From Paenibacillus lautus NBRC 15380 (GTDB lineage: Bacteria; Bacillota; Bacilli; Paenibacillales; Paenibacillaceae), in contig NZ_BIMF01000033.1 in assembly GCF_004000945.1 (NCBI RefSeq), positions 1-41,311 of the forward strand: a stretch of 41,311 bases of DNA. The letters run 5' to 3'. Below, one piece after another: positions 7,601 through 16,980 of this stretch. The position numbers and the translations under genes were made by a program. Below the pieces are notes generated by a model that saw nothing but the letters and a program-made list of their open reading frames with translations, did not search any database and was not told the origin of the DNA. How positions within the stretch are numbered: the stretch's first letter is position 1; the number at the start of each line of letters is the position of its first letter.

Positions 7601-9115
7601 TCACCCATCGATACTGCCGTTTTGTGCCGATCCCGATTTAGCTGCTTGCCATAGGGCTTCCATCTCGTCCAGGGTACTTTCCTGCAAGGTTTTCCCCTGG
7701 GCGGCAAGCTGCTCCTCTATGTAGCTGAAGCGACTGACAAACTTCCGGTTCGTTCTCGAAAGGGCCTCTTCCGGGTCCGCTCCGATAAATCTTGCCGCAT
7801 TGGAGACCGCGAACAGCAGATCACCGAGCTCGAGTGCCGTATCCTCATCAGACTGACCCTCGGTCACCGCCTGCCTCAGTTCACCGAGTTCCTCTTCAAT
7901 CTTCTGGAACACGCCTTCGATGTTATCCCAATCGAAACCAACCTTGGATGCCTTCTTCTGGAGCTTGTACGCCTTCATCAATGCGGGAAGATCCCGCGGG
8001 ATGCCATCCAGTGCCGAGGCTTTCTCTGGTGAGAGCCCCTTGCGGCGCTTCTCTTCCGCTTTCATCTGCTCCCAGTTCTGCAGGGCAGATTCTGCGTCTT
8101 TGGCGCTGCTCTCACCAAAGACATGCGGGTGACGGAAGATCAGCTTGTCATTCAGCGCTTGAATGACATCATACACCGTAAAGGTACCCAGCTCCTCTTC
8201 CATCTGAGAATGCAGCATAATCTGCAGCAGCAGATCCCCAAGTTCCTCCTGCATATGCTCAGGATCATCCTCATCAATCGTCTCTAATACCTCGTAGGTT
8301 TCTTCGATCAAATTTTTGCGGATGGATTCATGGGTCTGCTCACGGTCCCATGGACAGCCCTCAGGGCTGCGCAGAATGCCAACGATCTCATGGAGTCTGG
8401 CAAACGTTCGCTGCCGAAGCATGCTGTCTTCACTTCGAGGTACGTAGACCAGCGACAGATTCCCATATCCGTCAATGCGATCGAGCTCGTAGAGCGGCAC
8501 GCGCTGGATCATTTCCTCGCCCTCAACACCCAGCGCATGGCCGACGATGACCGGATAATCGTCCGGATACAGTTCCATCAGCGCCAGTTTAACTTCCGAA
8601 GCGGTAAACATGTCATACACCTGGCCGATCAGGGTATGCAGCTGCGGCTGGATGGCGCTTGCCCGAAGCTCAGCCGCATCGAGAAGCTGGAAGCCCTCAA
8701 TGGGATCGAAACCAAGGCGAACGAAGGCCTCGTCCAGAAAGCTCTCACCGCCGAGCACCGTAAGCGTCACATTCTCTCCCGGGCAGCGCTCCCGTAATAA
8801 CCGAACGGTTGCCTCCGCTACCATCGGATGCCCAGGCACCGCATAAACGAGCTCGCGATCCTCCTCGGCAGCTTTGGCCAAGTTGATTAGCGCGGATGCA
8901 ATGGATTCGTACACCTCGGGAAAGGTGTCATGCGCCTCATACACATGGTCAAACGATTCCGGGTGAATCTGGAACTCATTCAACGCAGTGATGACGGGAT
9001 GAGATAATGTACGCACATACACCTTCGATGCCCGCTGCATGGTTTTTATGATACCTATCGTCAATCGATCCGGATTGCCAGAACCCAAGCCGACCACCGT
9101 AATGGATGCACTCAT
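7601..9115 (-). CDS. mazG: Tetrapyrrole methylase-MazG fusion (YabN)
   Basis: A 504-residue fusion. Residues about 1-220 form a SAM-dependent tetrapyrrole-methylase-like domain (VVGLGSGNPDRLT, YAVPGHPMVAE). Residues about 230-490 contain two MazG NTP pyrophosphohydrolase repeats, with EETYE/EELGD and EELGEL/ELGDLLF metal-binding motifs. This is the YabN arrangement of Bacillota. MazG hydrolyses nucleoside triphosphates to monophosphates; the methylase half has no established substrate. AAGGAAG precedes the ATG by 6 nt. It follows spoVB by 93 bp. Confidence 0.95.
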   Translation of the reverse strand: MSASITVVGLGSGNPDRLTIGIIKTMQRASKVYVRTLSHPVITALNEFQIHPESFDHVYEAHDTFPEVYESIASALINLAKAAEEDRELVYAVPGHPMVAEATVRLLRERCPGENVTLTVLGGESFLDEAFVRLGFDPIEGFQLLDAAELRASAIQPQLHTLIGQVYDMFTASEVKLALMELYPDDYPVIVGHALGVEGEEMIQRVPLYELDRIDGYGNLSLVYVPRSEDSMLRQRTFARLHEIVGILRSPEGCPWDREQTHESIRKNLIEETYEVLETIDEDDPEHMQEELGDLLLQIMLHSQMEEELGTFTVYDVIQALNDKLIFRHPHVFGESSAKDAESALQNWEQMKAEEKRRKGLSPEKASALDGIPRDLPALMKAYKLQKKASKVGFDWDNIEGVFQKIEEELGELRQAVTEGQSDEDTALELGDLLFAVSNAARFIGADPEEALSRTNRKFVSRFSYIEEQLAAQGKTLQESTLDEMEALWQAAKSGSAQNGSIDG

Positions 9116-9208
9116 ACGCTACTTCCTTTCGTCTTCGTCCGCCTTGTCGACGTCATTATCGTACACTACTATATCACAGAAGATCAAACATCTCACAATC
9201 GGCCCGGT

Positions 9209-10888
9209 TCAGCGCAGCACACGCAGGGCCCGCAAGAAGGCCGCCAGCGGTCTTCCGACCTTCGGCAGCATCCGAAGCTCCTCCTCGGTGAGGAGCTTCA
9301 TGAGCGCTGCGCCGATAAGGAAGGCGCCGCAGCCGGCCGCGACGCCGCTCAGGCTCGCAGCCGCGTGGGTGAGACGGCCTGAGGCGAAGCCGGCCGCCGT
9401 CAGAATGCCGCCGGAGGCCTCACCTGCGCCCCAGGCGGCCAGCGCCACCGCTGCGAGGACCGGCAGCGTCCTCGCAAGCATGCCGCCGGCGTCAAGGCGG
9501 GCGCCGGCGCTTCGCGAGAGCAGCGCGAGGTTGAGCGCGGCGGCTGTCAGATGCGCCGCCACGCCGGCGATGGCTGCGCCGGTAATGCCAAACTGCGGCA
9601 CCAGCAGCAGGTTGAGCAGCAGCTTGAGCCCAGCCGCAGCCAGCAGATGAACCGCCGGGGCTTTGACAATGCCTATCCCTTGAAGCAGTGCAGCCGTTAT
9701 CGTGCTCAGCGTCCCCCCAGCAGCTGTAAAAGCAATCACCTGCATCGTCGCCGTCCCTGCGGCGTCTTCGTACAGCATGATGTTAATCGGCTCAGCCAGC
9801 ACCGCCAAGCCTACGGAGGCCGTCATTCCGATCAGCCAGAACCAGCGGAGGGCCATACGGGTTTGGCCTGCAACCCGGCTGGATTCTCCCTTGAACTTGG
9901 CCTCCGCCAGTGCAGGGATGAACAGAACCGACAACGAGGTGGCCAGCATCGTAACCAACTGGACGAGCGGCAGTCCGCGGTTATAGACCCCAAACTCCGC
10001 CATGGCCATTGCTTCGCCCAGTCCGCCGGATGTCAATAAACGGGGCACCGTGAAAGTATCCACCAGTCCAATCAGCGGAACAGCGAGCAGACTAAGACAG
10101 ACCGGAATTCCATAAGCAAGCAGGCGGCCTAGCAGAACACCTGCTCCCTCTCTAGTTACATCGGCACGCAGCCCCGTTTCGTTCATACCCGCTGCTTCGA
10201 ATCCGTGACAAGCCTCTCCTTGAATTTCACTCCGAGTTGCTCGGATATGCTTGCGCCAGTATAGTCCCATCACCAACAGACCGGCGGCACCACCGGCAGC
10301 AGATCCGAGCAGCGCCCCGGCGGCAATCACGTCGGGATCGGAACCGGCACGGATCATGTAGAGCAGCAGCACAATCATGACCCCGACACGGACAATCTGC
10401 TCCGTAATCTGGGAGATGGCCGTCGGCACCATATTGTGCAGCCCTTGAAAATAACCGCGCAGCACCGACATCCAAGGCACGAATGCCAGCGCCAACGCAC
10501 CTGCGCGGAGGGCCGGTACAACCTGACTGCTTCCGATCCACATCCCGATCCTCGGTGCGCAGACGTACATCAGGAAGCCGAGAATCAGACCGAACAGCAC
10601 CAACGAGGCGGAAGACAGGCGGAGCAGGCGATGACCGTCCTCGGTGCGCCCTTCAGCCTCATATTCAGCCACATATTTGGAGACCGCCGCGGGAAAGCCA
10701 ACCACCGCTATCGTAATGATCATCATATAGAACGGATAAACCGTATTGTAGATGCCAAAGACGGCATCCCCACCCATATTTTGCAGCGGTATTTTTTGCA
10801 GTGTGCCAATCAGCTTGGACAGAAGCGCGGCCGCACTAAGGATAAAAGCTCCCTGCAGCAGCCTCGCCCCTGTTTGATCCGGTTTCAT
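9209..10888 (-). CDS. spoVB: Stage V sporulation protein B, MOP-superfamily flippase
   Basis: A 559-residue integral membrane protein with about 14 predicted helices. It begins GARLLQGAFILSAAALLSKLIGT, typical of SpoVB/MurJ-like polysaccharide transporters. SpoVB is required for cortex peptidoglycan synthesis, presumably by flipping a precursor. A TTG 12 nt upstream (10900) is a possible alternative start; neither start has a strong ribosome binding site. The last 150 or so codons are unusually GC-rich and Ala-rich compared with the rest of the gene. An upstream perfect -10 (10962-10967) lacks a clear -35. Confidence 0.93.
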   Translation of the reverse strand: MKPDQTGARLLQGAFILSAAALLSKLIGTLQKIPLQNMGGDAVFGIYNTVYPFYMMIITIAVVGFPAAVSKYVAEYEAEGRTEDGHRLLRLSSASLVLFGLILGFLMYVCAPRIGMWIGSSQVVPALRAGALALAFVPWMSVLRGYFQGLHNMVPTAISQITEQIVRVGVMIVLLLYMIRAGSDPDVIAAGALLGSAAGGAAGLLVMGLYWRKHIRATRSEIQGEACHGFEAAGMNETGLRADVTREGAGVLLGRLLAYGIPVCLSLLAVPLIGLVDTFTVPRLLTSGGLGEAMAMAEFGVYNRGLPLVQLVTMLATSLSVLFIPALAEAKFKGESSRVAGQTRMALRWFWLIGMTASVGLAVLAEPINIMLYEDAAGTATMQVIAFTAAGGTLSTITAALLQGIGIVKAPAVHLLAAAGLKLLLNLLLVPQFGITGAAIAGVAAHLTAAALNLALLSRSAGARLDAGGMLARTLPVLAAVALAAWGAGEASGGILTAAGFASGRLTHAAASLSGVAAGCGAFLIGAALMKLLTEEELRMLPKVGRPLAAFLRALRVLR

Positions 10889-10928
10889 ATCGTCTTCCAA
10901 TCCCCTAGTTCCGTATCACAGGCATGCA

Positions 10929-10947
10929 GATGCTGATGCTGATGCTG
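10929..10947. repeat. Three tandem GATGCT hexamers in the spoVB leader
   Basis: GATGCT is repeated three times (10929-10946) plus one base. It lies between a perfect TATAAT (10962-10967, minus) and the spoVB start. Confidence 0.8.
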
Positions 10948-11007
10948 CCATGTGTACCTCCATTATAACCAAGGGCGGGAGAGTGGTACAAAAAAGGAAC
11001 CGGACAA

Positions 11008-11058
11008 CAAAAACTCCCAGCTGCCGATTGACCCTGTGATCAACGTTCAGCGGGAGTC
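11008..11058 (-). terminator. Intrinsic terminator of spoVT
   Basis: Minus-strand arms ACTCCCGCTG and CAGCTGGGAGT (11049-11058 with 11013-11023, one bulge) followed by TTTTTGTTG. It starts 27 nt after the spoVT stop. Confidence 0.8.
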
Positions 11059-11084
11059 TTCATCCAAGGATTGATGTCCTCGTC

Positions 11085-11627
11085 TTACTGTTCCATTTGC
11101 TTGCCGAGGAAGCCTGCGGCGGTTTCAGACATCTTCACTTCCATCTCACCCATGTTCACGGATTCGTCCTTGTTCAGCAGCACGACACTGCCAATCGGGT
11201 CTCCTCCAGCAATGATAGGCGCAGCGACAAAAGCGGACAAAGCCTCCGGATTGTCTTTGCTGATCTCATACGTACCACTGTTGCTTTCCAGCACCGTCTT
11301 GCGATTTTCCATGCAGTTTTCCAGAAGGTTGCCGATCGGCTTGTCCAAATACTCTTTCTTGGAGCCGCCTGCTACGGCGATAAATGTATCACGGTCCGAT
11401 ATGATCGTGATGTGACCTGTGCTCTCATAAAGGGACTCTGCATATTCCTTCGCAAAATCACCCAATTCACCGATTGGTGAATATTTCTTCAGAATGACTT
11501 CTCCATCCCGGTCAACGAAAATCTCCAGCGGGTCGCCTTCGCGAATCCGCAGTGTGCGTCTAATTTCTTTTGGAATGACCACGCGCCCGAGGTCATCAAT
11601 ACGGCGGACGATACCAGTAGCTTTCAT
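11085..11627 (-). CDS. spoVT: Stage V sporulation protein T, AbrB-type regulator
   Basis: A 180-residue regulator. The N-terminal swapped-hairpin AbrB domain (MKATGIVRRIDDLGRVVIPKEIRRTLRIREGD) is followed by a GAF-like C-terminal domain from about residue 55. SpoVT tunes sigma-G-dependent forespore genes, activating some and repressing others. A sigma-G-type promoter lies at 11650-11679. The ribosome binding site is weak. It shares its N-terminal fold with AbrB at 31065, which lacks the GAF domain. Confidence 0.97.
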   Translation of the reverse strand: MKATGIVRRIDDLGRVVIPKEIRRTLRIREGDPLEIFVDRDGEVILKKYSPIGELGDFAKEYAESLYESTGHITIISDRDTFIAVAGGSKKEYLDKPIGNLLENCMENRKTVLESNSGTYEISKDNPEALSAFVAAPIIAGGDPIGSVVLLNKDESVNMGEMEVKMSETAAGFLGKQMEQ

Positions 11628-11649
11628 TTCACTTGTTGCCCCACTTTCA

Positions 11650-11679
11650 TAAGAAGATTTTTCAACTACTGTTCCATTC
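11650..11679 (-). promoter_or_regulatory. Sigma-G-type promoter of spoVT
   Basis: GAATG (11675-11679) fits the -35 consensus GHATR. After 18 bp comes CTTCTTA (11650-11656), which matches six of seven positions of CATNHTA. The start codon lies about 25 nt downstream. Upstream of it, 11680-11821 shows no gene. Confidence 0.6.
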
Positions 11680-11821
11680 GGGAAGAGGATGTCCCCAGGT
11701 ATATAAGAGTTAATGTCTGACCATAGTATTCATCCATTCCCAATTCCTTATACATCATCTACCCTCTGTTGGTTGCGAAATCCAAAAATAAATATCATCC
11801 GAAAGGGACTGATGTCAGGGG

Positions 11822-11861
11822 AGAAAAAATCCATAACGCGTTATTTCGCACGTTATGGATT
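11822..11861 (-). terminator. Intrinsic terminator of the mfd-foldase transcript
   Basis: An 11-bp perfect stem, AATCCATAACG with CGTTATGGATT (11851-11861 and 11828-11838), followed on the minus strand by TTTTTCTC. It lies about 95 nt after the foldase stop. Confidence 0.85.
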
Positions 11862-11956
11862 CGAAGATCCCACCATTTCTTCCAACGCGCTGGCCATACA
11901 TCCGGCATTAGCCGCAGCGCTTCACAAAATCATCGCCCGATCGCTTGTTCGCGGGC

Positions 11957-13042
11957 TTATTTCCCTGTGTCGTCCTTGCCTGCATCCGGTATTTGATCAC
12001 CTTCCGCCGGTTTGTCGGTGGTACCGTCTGTCTTCTGGTCTCCCGTGCCCTCGGCAGGCTTGTCCGCATTCTCGCTTTTCGGAAGATTCATGCTCTCAAT
12101 CAGGTCGTTGAGCTCATTCTGCATAAAGTTGTCGATCTTGGCCGAAGCAAGCTCATTTCGAATGCCTTCCTTCTGATCGGCAGGCAGCTTGTCGTAAGAC
12201 ACTTCCTCGCGTTTCTCCACTTTCATGATATGGTAGCCGTAATCGGTTTCTACCGGATCGCTGATCTTGTTAAGCTCAAGCGTCAGTGCTTTTTCCTTGA
12301 ATTGCGGTACCCAACTGCCTGCCGGTTTGTTCTCATACAGGCCTCCACTGTTCTTGGAGCCCGGATCCTCGGAGTATTCCTTCGCGACCGCAGCAAAATC
12401 CTCGCCTTTATTCAGCTTGGACTGTACTTCCTTGGCGATTTTGAGTGCCTCGCCTTCCGCTCTTTCCTTGCCTTCCGCATCCTTAAAACCAATCAGGACA
12501 TGACGAACACTGATATTGGTGTAATCCTTCTTATTCGCCTCGAATTCCTTCTTGATATCCTCTTCAGTCACCTGATTCTTCTCATGTTCCATTACGGTCA
12601 TGACGCGAAGCATATAATTTTTGAGGTCATCCTCCGTCAATTTCTGCGATTCAAGAGCAGCCTTAAACTGCTCCTCGCCCATCCCGCTCTTCTGCTGCTT
12701 TAACAAATCAGCCGCTTGCTTCTCGGCAGCTTCCTTCGCTTTATCATCAGCTTTGGCGTACAGGTATTCATAGGCTACCCCTTGTTTCGCCAAATACTCT
12801 TTAAATTCATCCATTTGTAAAAATTGGGCGTATTCCGGGGACATGAACTGAATCATGCGCTGTTCCAGGTCAAATTCCTTCTCGGTAATTTCTCCACCCT
12901 TATATTTGACGATAACTTTGCTATTATCATCTTCGGTTCCCTTAGTCTTGTCGTTTCCGCACGCAGCGATCATCGACATGGATAGAACAGCTGTGATGGA
13001 TACAATAAACGTCTTCCATGCCTTGTTATTTCTTGACGGCAT
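11957..13042 (-). CDS. PrsA-like lipoprotein foldase, parvulin-type peptidyl-prolyl isomerase
   Basis: A 361-residue secreted lipoprotein. A basic start and hydrophobic segment end in the lipobox SMIAAC (Cys at about residue 28). A SurA-like helical region follows, then a rotamase domain at about 175-275 (SVRHVLIGF, SEDPGSKNSGGLYENKPAG, ETDYGYHIMKVEKR). The tail is rich in Asp, Lys, Gly and Thr. Such proteins help exported proteins fold at the membrane surface. The gene overlaps the 3' end of mfd by 17 bp with GGGAGAA 6 nt before the ATG. B. subtilis places prsA elsewhere; this may be a paralogue, and its clients are unknown. Confidence 0.9.
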   Translation of the reverse strand: MPSRNNKAWKTFIVSITAVLSMSMIAACGNDKTKGTEDDNSKVIVKYKGGEITEKEFDLEQRMIQFMSPEYAQFLQMDEFKEYLAKQGVAYEYLYAKADDKAKEAAEKQAADLLKQQKSGMGEEQFKAALESQKLTEDDLKNYMLRVMTVMEHEKNQVTEEDIKKEFEANKKDYTNISVRHVLIGFKDAEGKERAEGEALKIAKEVQSKLNKGEDFAAVAKEYSEDPGSKNSGGLYENKPAGSWVPQFKEKALTLELNKISDPVETDYGYHIMKVEKREEVSYDKLPADQKEGIRNELASAKIDNFMQNELNDLIESMNLPKSENADKPAEGTGDQKTDGTTDKPAEGDQIPDAGKDDTGK

Positions 13043-16000
13043 TTTGTAGTTCTCCCTTCAGGTTGAATGGCCCTTTTGCGGCCTCCAGGAATTGCTCCAG
13101 CAATTCTAACAGTTGTTGATCGGAAAGTCCCTTGCCTTTGATTCGAATGGCCATAGCCGGCCCTTGTTCAAATTGTACACGTCTTTCGAACTTATTTCCA
13201 ATTTGCGCAAGTCCAGCTGTATCCACCGCCTTATCCTGCCCTTCATAAAACTGCAGCAGCACATCATCGCCGCGCTGGATAATGGAGTCGATCCCGTACG
13301 TACGACCATATACCTTCAAGCGGGAGACGGCAAGCAGGTTACTTACCGCAAGCGGCAGCTCGCCAAAGCGGTCAAGCAGCTCATCCTCAAGCTCAGCCGA
13401 TTCGTCGATAGTCGAAACGACAGCCACCTTTTTATAAATTTCGATCTTCTGGATGCTGTCATAAATGTAATCAGACGGCAAGTAAGCGTCAATCCCCAGA
13501 TCGATGGAGGTGTTCCAGTCCTTCGATGGCAATGGCGGCTCACCCAGCATGCTGACTTTGCGTTTCTGTATCTCCTCGGCCAGCATCTGTGAATACAGGT
13601 CGAACCCGACGGAAGCAATAAAGCCATGCTGCTCCGCTCCGAGCAAGTTGCCCGCTCCGCGAATCGACAGGTCTCGCATCGCAATCTTGAATCCGGAGCC
13701 CAGCTCCGTAAATTCTTTAATGGACTGCAGCCGCTTCTCGGCCACTTCCGTCAGCACCTTATCGCGCTGGTACGTGAAATAAGCATATGCGATCCGGTTG
13801 GAACGTCCGACGCGTCCGCGCAGCTGATACAGCTGGGAGAGACCCATTTTGTCCGCATCATGCACGATAAGCGTATTTACATTCGGAATATCCACACCCG
13901 TCTCAATAATGCTCGTGCTAACCAATACGTCATATTCGCCGTCCAGGAAGTCGAGAATGGTCTTCTCCAGTTCCGTTTCCGACATTTGACCGTGTCCAAC
14001 ACCCACTCGGGCCTCCGGTACCAGCATGGATATTTGGGCTGCCATCTCCTGAATGCCCTGAACCCGATTGTAGAGATAGTAAACTTGACCGCCCCGGGCC
14101 AGTTCTCGCTCGATCGCCTCCCGCACCAGGGTCTGGCTATGCTCTACGACATAGGTCTGCACTGGAAAGCGATTCTCCGGCGGTGTCTCGATCACGGACA
14201 AATCCCGAACGCCGAGCATCGACATGTGCAGCGTGCGCGGAATCGGCGTTGCCGTCAGCGTCAGCACGTCGACATTGGTCTTCAGCTTCTTCAACTTCTC
14301 CTTATGCGTAACGCCAAACCGCTGCTCCTCATCCACGATCAGCAATCCCAGATCTTTGAACACAATATCCTGCGACAGCAGTCGATGTGTTCCGATCAGA
14401 ATATCGACAGAGCCCTGCTTTACTTTCTTGATCGTCTCATTCTGCTCCTTACGGCTCCGGAAACGGCTCAGCACCTGAATGTTGATCGGATAATTAGCAA
14501 AACGCTCCCGGAACGTCTCGTAATGCTGCTGGGCCAAAATCGTTGTCGGAACCAGCACCGCAACCTGCTTCCCTTCGATCGCTGCTTTAAAGGCAGCGCG
14601 AACCGCCACTTCCGTTTTCCCGTAACCGACATCACCGCACAGCAGCCGGTCCATCGGCCGGTTCTGCTCCATGTCTTTTTTGATTTCGGTAATGGCTCGA
14701 AGCTGATCGGGTGTTTCATCATATGGGAACATGTCCTCGAATTCCTGCTGCTCCGACGTATCTTTCTCAAACCCGTACCCCGGCGCAGACTGACGCTCGG
14801 CATACAGCTTGATCAGATCGTCGGCGATATCCTGAACGGAAGAACGGACCTTGTTCTTAACCCTCGTCCATTCATTTCCGCCCAGCTTGTAAACCTTCGG
14901 CTCCTTATCTTCGGAACCGACATATTTCTGGATGAGATCGATCTGCTCAATCGGTACGGACAGCTTATCGCCCCCGGCATACAAAATATGCATGTAGTCC
15001 TTATGGATTCCGTTGATTTCGAGCGTCCCGATCCCCATATATTTCCCGATACCGTGGTTTTGATGCACCACATAGTCGCCGACCTTGAGCTCTGTATAAC
15101 TCTTGATGCGCTCGGCGTTGTCCATATTCTTCGTGGTTTTGCGTGTTTTGCGCTGCTTCGAGGAGAACATCTCGCTCTCTGTAATAATGGCAGCATGAAC
15201 CGAAGGCATCTCGAAGCCATTCTGCAGATGCCCCTCGAACATAACCGGTTCTTCGATACCATAGTCCATCAGTACCCGCCGCATGCGATCCATCCGCTCT
15301 GCATCGCCTGCCAGCATCATGACCTGAACGCCCGACTTCTTCCAGCGCTCCATCTCTGCCTTGAGCACGTTCATCTGGCCGTGGAAGTCCTGCATGCCGC
15401 GCGTAATCACATTGACGATATTCTGCGGCTGCATTCTTGGCACCTGACGCAGGAAGATGGAGATCAACAGACTCTGATATGGATGCTGATAGATCAGTTC
15501 TTCCGTATCCAGCGACAACGGCAGATCCGGCAGCGATTTGCCATTCTGCATCAGATGCAAATTCCATTCCGCTTCATCCCGCTCCAGCTGCTTGGCTGTT
15601 TCCAGCAGACGTGCAGGCTCATCCATAATCAGAATCGTATCCTTCGGCATGTAATCATACAGATTGGTCTTCTCCGGATACAACAGGGAGATATATTTAT
15701 AGATTTCAGGGAAATATATCCGCTCGCGCAGCATCTCAACTTCCCGGTGTATTTCATCCCGCAGACGGAGCTTGGCCTGACGATCACTCATCCGTTCTAG
15801 CTGGGTCTCCAACAGACGGACCACCGTATCTGCCGTACGGCTGAGCCGCTCCGAATCTGCGATAATTTCCTTGCATGGTGTAATGGTGACTTCCCGAACC
15901 TTGTCAATCGAGCGCTGATCCGCCGGATCGAAGGTACGAATGGAGTCGATATCCTCATCAAACAGTTCTACGCGGTACGCCATGGTCGTTGTCATCGGGT

Positions 16001-16553
16001 AAAAATCGATGATACCGCCGCGGACACTCATCTCGCCGCGGCTCTCAACGCGCTCCACCCGTTCATATCCCATCTCGATCATCTGGTTCAGGAAGGAATC
16101 CAGCACGAGTGTCCCGCCGTCATGGAGCACAATTCGGGCATCGGACATCACTTCGGGAGCGGGAAGCAGGCGACGCACGCCGGAAAATGGCGCAACGACA
16201 ATACCCCGGAAGCCTCTTGCACAACGGACGAGTACATCAATCCGCTGCGCCAGAGTCTCGGGGCTTGAAACGGCCGACTCGGCCGCTACCAGTTCATTCG
16301 CCGGGTATAACAATACTTGATCCGCTGAGAGCGCTTCCTGTAAATCATCCGCAATTTTCTGAGCTGAAAACATATTATGAGTGACAACGAGCAGCGGGCG
16401 CTGCTGGTCCTGGTGCAATGCAGCCATTAAGATCTGCCTGGACGACCCGGAAAGACCGGAGATCAATTGCTCCCTCATGCCGGCATGGACGCCAGCCGTT
16501 ATGGATTTGAAGTCCGAATCTTTCGAAAATACATCAATAAGTGCTTGTAACAA
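13026..16553 (-). CDS. mfd: Transcription-repair coupling factor Mfd
   Basis: 1175 residues, the normal length. UvrB-homologous N-terminal modules are followed by an RNA-polymerase interaction domain (about 480-560, DYVVHQNHGIGKYMG), a RecG-like SF2 helicase with Walker A GDVGYGKTE and DEEQRFG box, helicase domain 2 with QLRGRVGRS, and a C-terminal TRCF domain. Mfd pushes stalled RNA polymerase off lesions and recruits UvrA. The likely start is TTG at 16553, with GAGGTG 8 nt upstream and no competing in-frame ATG nearby. Confidence 0.98.
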   Translation of the reverse strand: MLQALIDVFSKDSDFKSITAGVHAGMREQLISGLSGSSRQILMAALHQDQQRPLLVVTHNMFSAQKIADDLQEALSADQVLLYPANELVAAESAVSSPETLAQRIDVLVRCARGFRGIVVAPFSGVRRLLPAPEVMSDARIVLHDGGTLVLDSFLNQMIEMGYERVERVESRGEMSVRGGIIDFYPMTTTMAYRVELFDEDIDSIRTFDPADQRSIDKVREVTITPCKEIIADSERLSRTADTVVRLLETQLERMSDRQAKLRLRDEIHREVEMLRERIYFPEIYKYISLLYPEKTNLYDYMPKDTILIMDEPARLLETAKQLERDEAEWNLHLMQNGKSLPDLPLSLDTEELIYQHPYQSLLISIFLRQVPRMQPQNIVNVITRGMQDFHGQMNVLKAEMERWKKSGVQVMMLAGDAERMDRMRRVLMDYGIEEPVMFEGHLQNGFEMPSVHAAIITESEMFSSKQRKTRKTTKNMDNAERIKSYTELKVGDYVVHQNHGIGKYMGIGTLEINGIHKDYMHILYAGGDKLSVPIEQIDLIQKYVGSEDKEPKVYKLGGNEWTRVKNKVRSSVQDIADDLIKLYAERQSAPGYGFEKDTSEQQEFEDMFPYDETPDQLRAITEIKKDMEQNRPMDRLLCGDVGYGKTEVAVRAAFKAAIEGKQVAVLVPTTILAQQHYETFRERFANYPINIQVLSRFRSRKEQNETIKKVKQGSVDILIGTHRLLSQDIVFKDLGLLIVDEEQRFGVTHKEKLKKLKTNVDVLTLTATPIPRTLHMSMLGVRDLSVIETPPENRFPVQTYVVEHSQTLVREAIERELARGGQVYYLYNRVQGIQEMAAQISMLVPEARVGVGHGQMSETELEKTILDFLDGEYDVLVSTSIIETGVDIPNVNTLIVHDADKMGLSQLYQLRGRVGRSNRIAYAYFTYQRDKVLTEVAEKRLQSIKEFTELGSGFKIAMRDLSIRGAGNLLGAEQHGFIASVGFDLYSQMLAEEIQKRKVSMLGEPPLPSKDWNTSIDLGIDAYLPSDYIYDSIQKIEIYKKVAVVSTIDESAELEDELLDRFGELPLAVSNLLAVSRLKVYGRTYGIDSIIQRGDDVLLQFYEGQDKAVDTAGLAQIGNKFERRVQFEQGPAMAIRIKGKGLSDQQLLELLEQFLEAAKGPFNLKGELQNAVKK

Positions 16554-16641
16554 AAGGGGGCACCTCTCTTATGCAAAAGAAATGAATTTCCTAGACTCTA
16601 TTTCTCATGGAATTTTAGACGATTGCCAAAAAATTATAACC

Positions 16642-16698
16642 GAAAAGAAGCCTTGAGCAAAACTGCCAAGGCTAGAGCAGCGGCAGAGCCTGCCGCTG
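16642..16698 (-). terminator. Double hairpin terminator of fin
   Basis: On the minus strand a 9-bp perfect hairpin (16678-16686 with 16690-16698) is followed by a second stem, AGCCTTG/CAAGGCT (16667-16673 with 16649-16655), and then TCTTTTC. It lies 42 nt after the fin stop and about 90 nt before the mfd start, so mfd probably needs another promoter or readthrough. Confidence 0.65.
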
Positions 16699-16739
16699 TA
16701 TGTCTTCTACCAAAAAACGTCGTGTACCCCATTATACTC

Positions 16740-16970
16740 TCATTGCAGGGGATTTGCCAAAAGGCTAAGTTCCGGATGGGCTTCAAGAGCTTCTCTGCAA
16801 TGATCGCAGGTTACCCGGACCATCACTTCTCCGTCAAAATCATAGGCTATTATATCCTTGCGTTCCTCAGGGGTCAAGGAATCAAATCCAAGGCGGGCTT
16901 CGGATACGTGATTGGAATCGATGCGGCCCTGAAACGCCCGACAGTGTCTACAAACATAGGTTATCGCCAT
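16740..16970 (-). CDS. fin: Anti-sigma-F factor Fin (YabK)
   Basis: A 76-residue zinc-ribbon-like protein with two paired-cysteine motifs, CRHC at about residues 7-10 and CDHC at about 55-58. Position between pth and mfd is as in B. subtilis. There, Fin is made in the forespore and inhibits sigma-F so that sigma-G can take over. The ATG at 16970 is chosen because AGGAGG lies 6 nt upstream; the adjacent ATG at 16973 would be only 3 nt away. A hairpin abuts this ribosome binding site. Confidence 0.92.
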   Translation of the reverse strand: MAITYVCRHCRAFQGRIDSNHVSEARLGFDSLTPEERKDIIAYDFDGEVMVRVTCDHCREALEAHPELSLLANPLQ

Positions 16971-16980
16971 CATATGCCTC

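Noticed and set aside
13626..15800. 724-codon plus-strand ORF inside mfd
   Set aside because: It is a mirror of the mfd reading frame; mfd has full-length domains and motifs, while this ORF has no recognisable domain.
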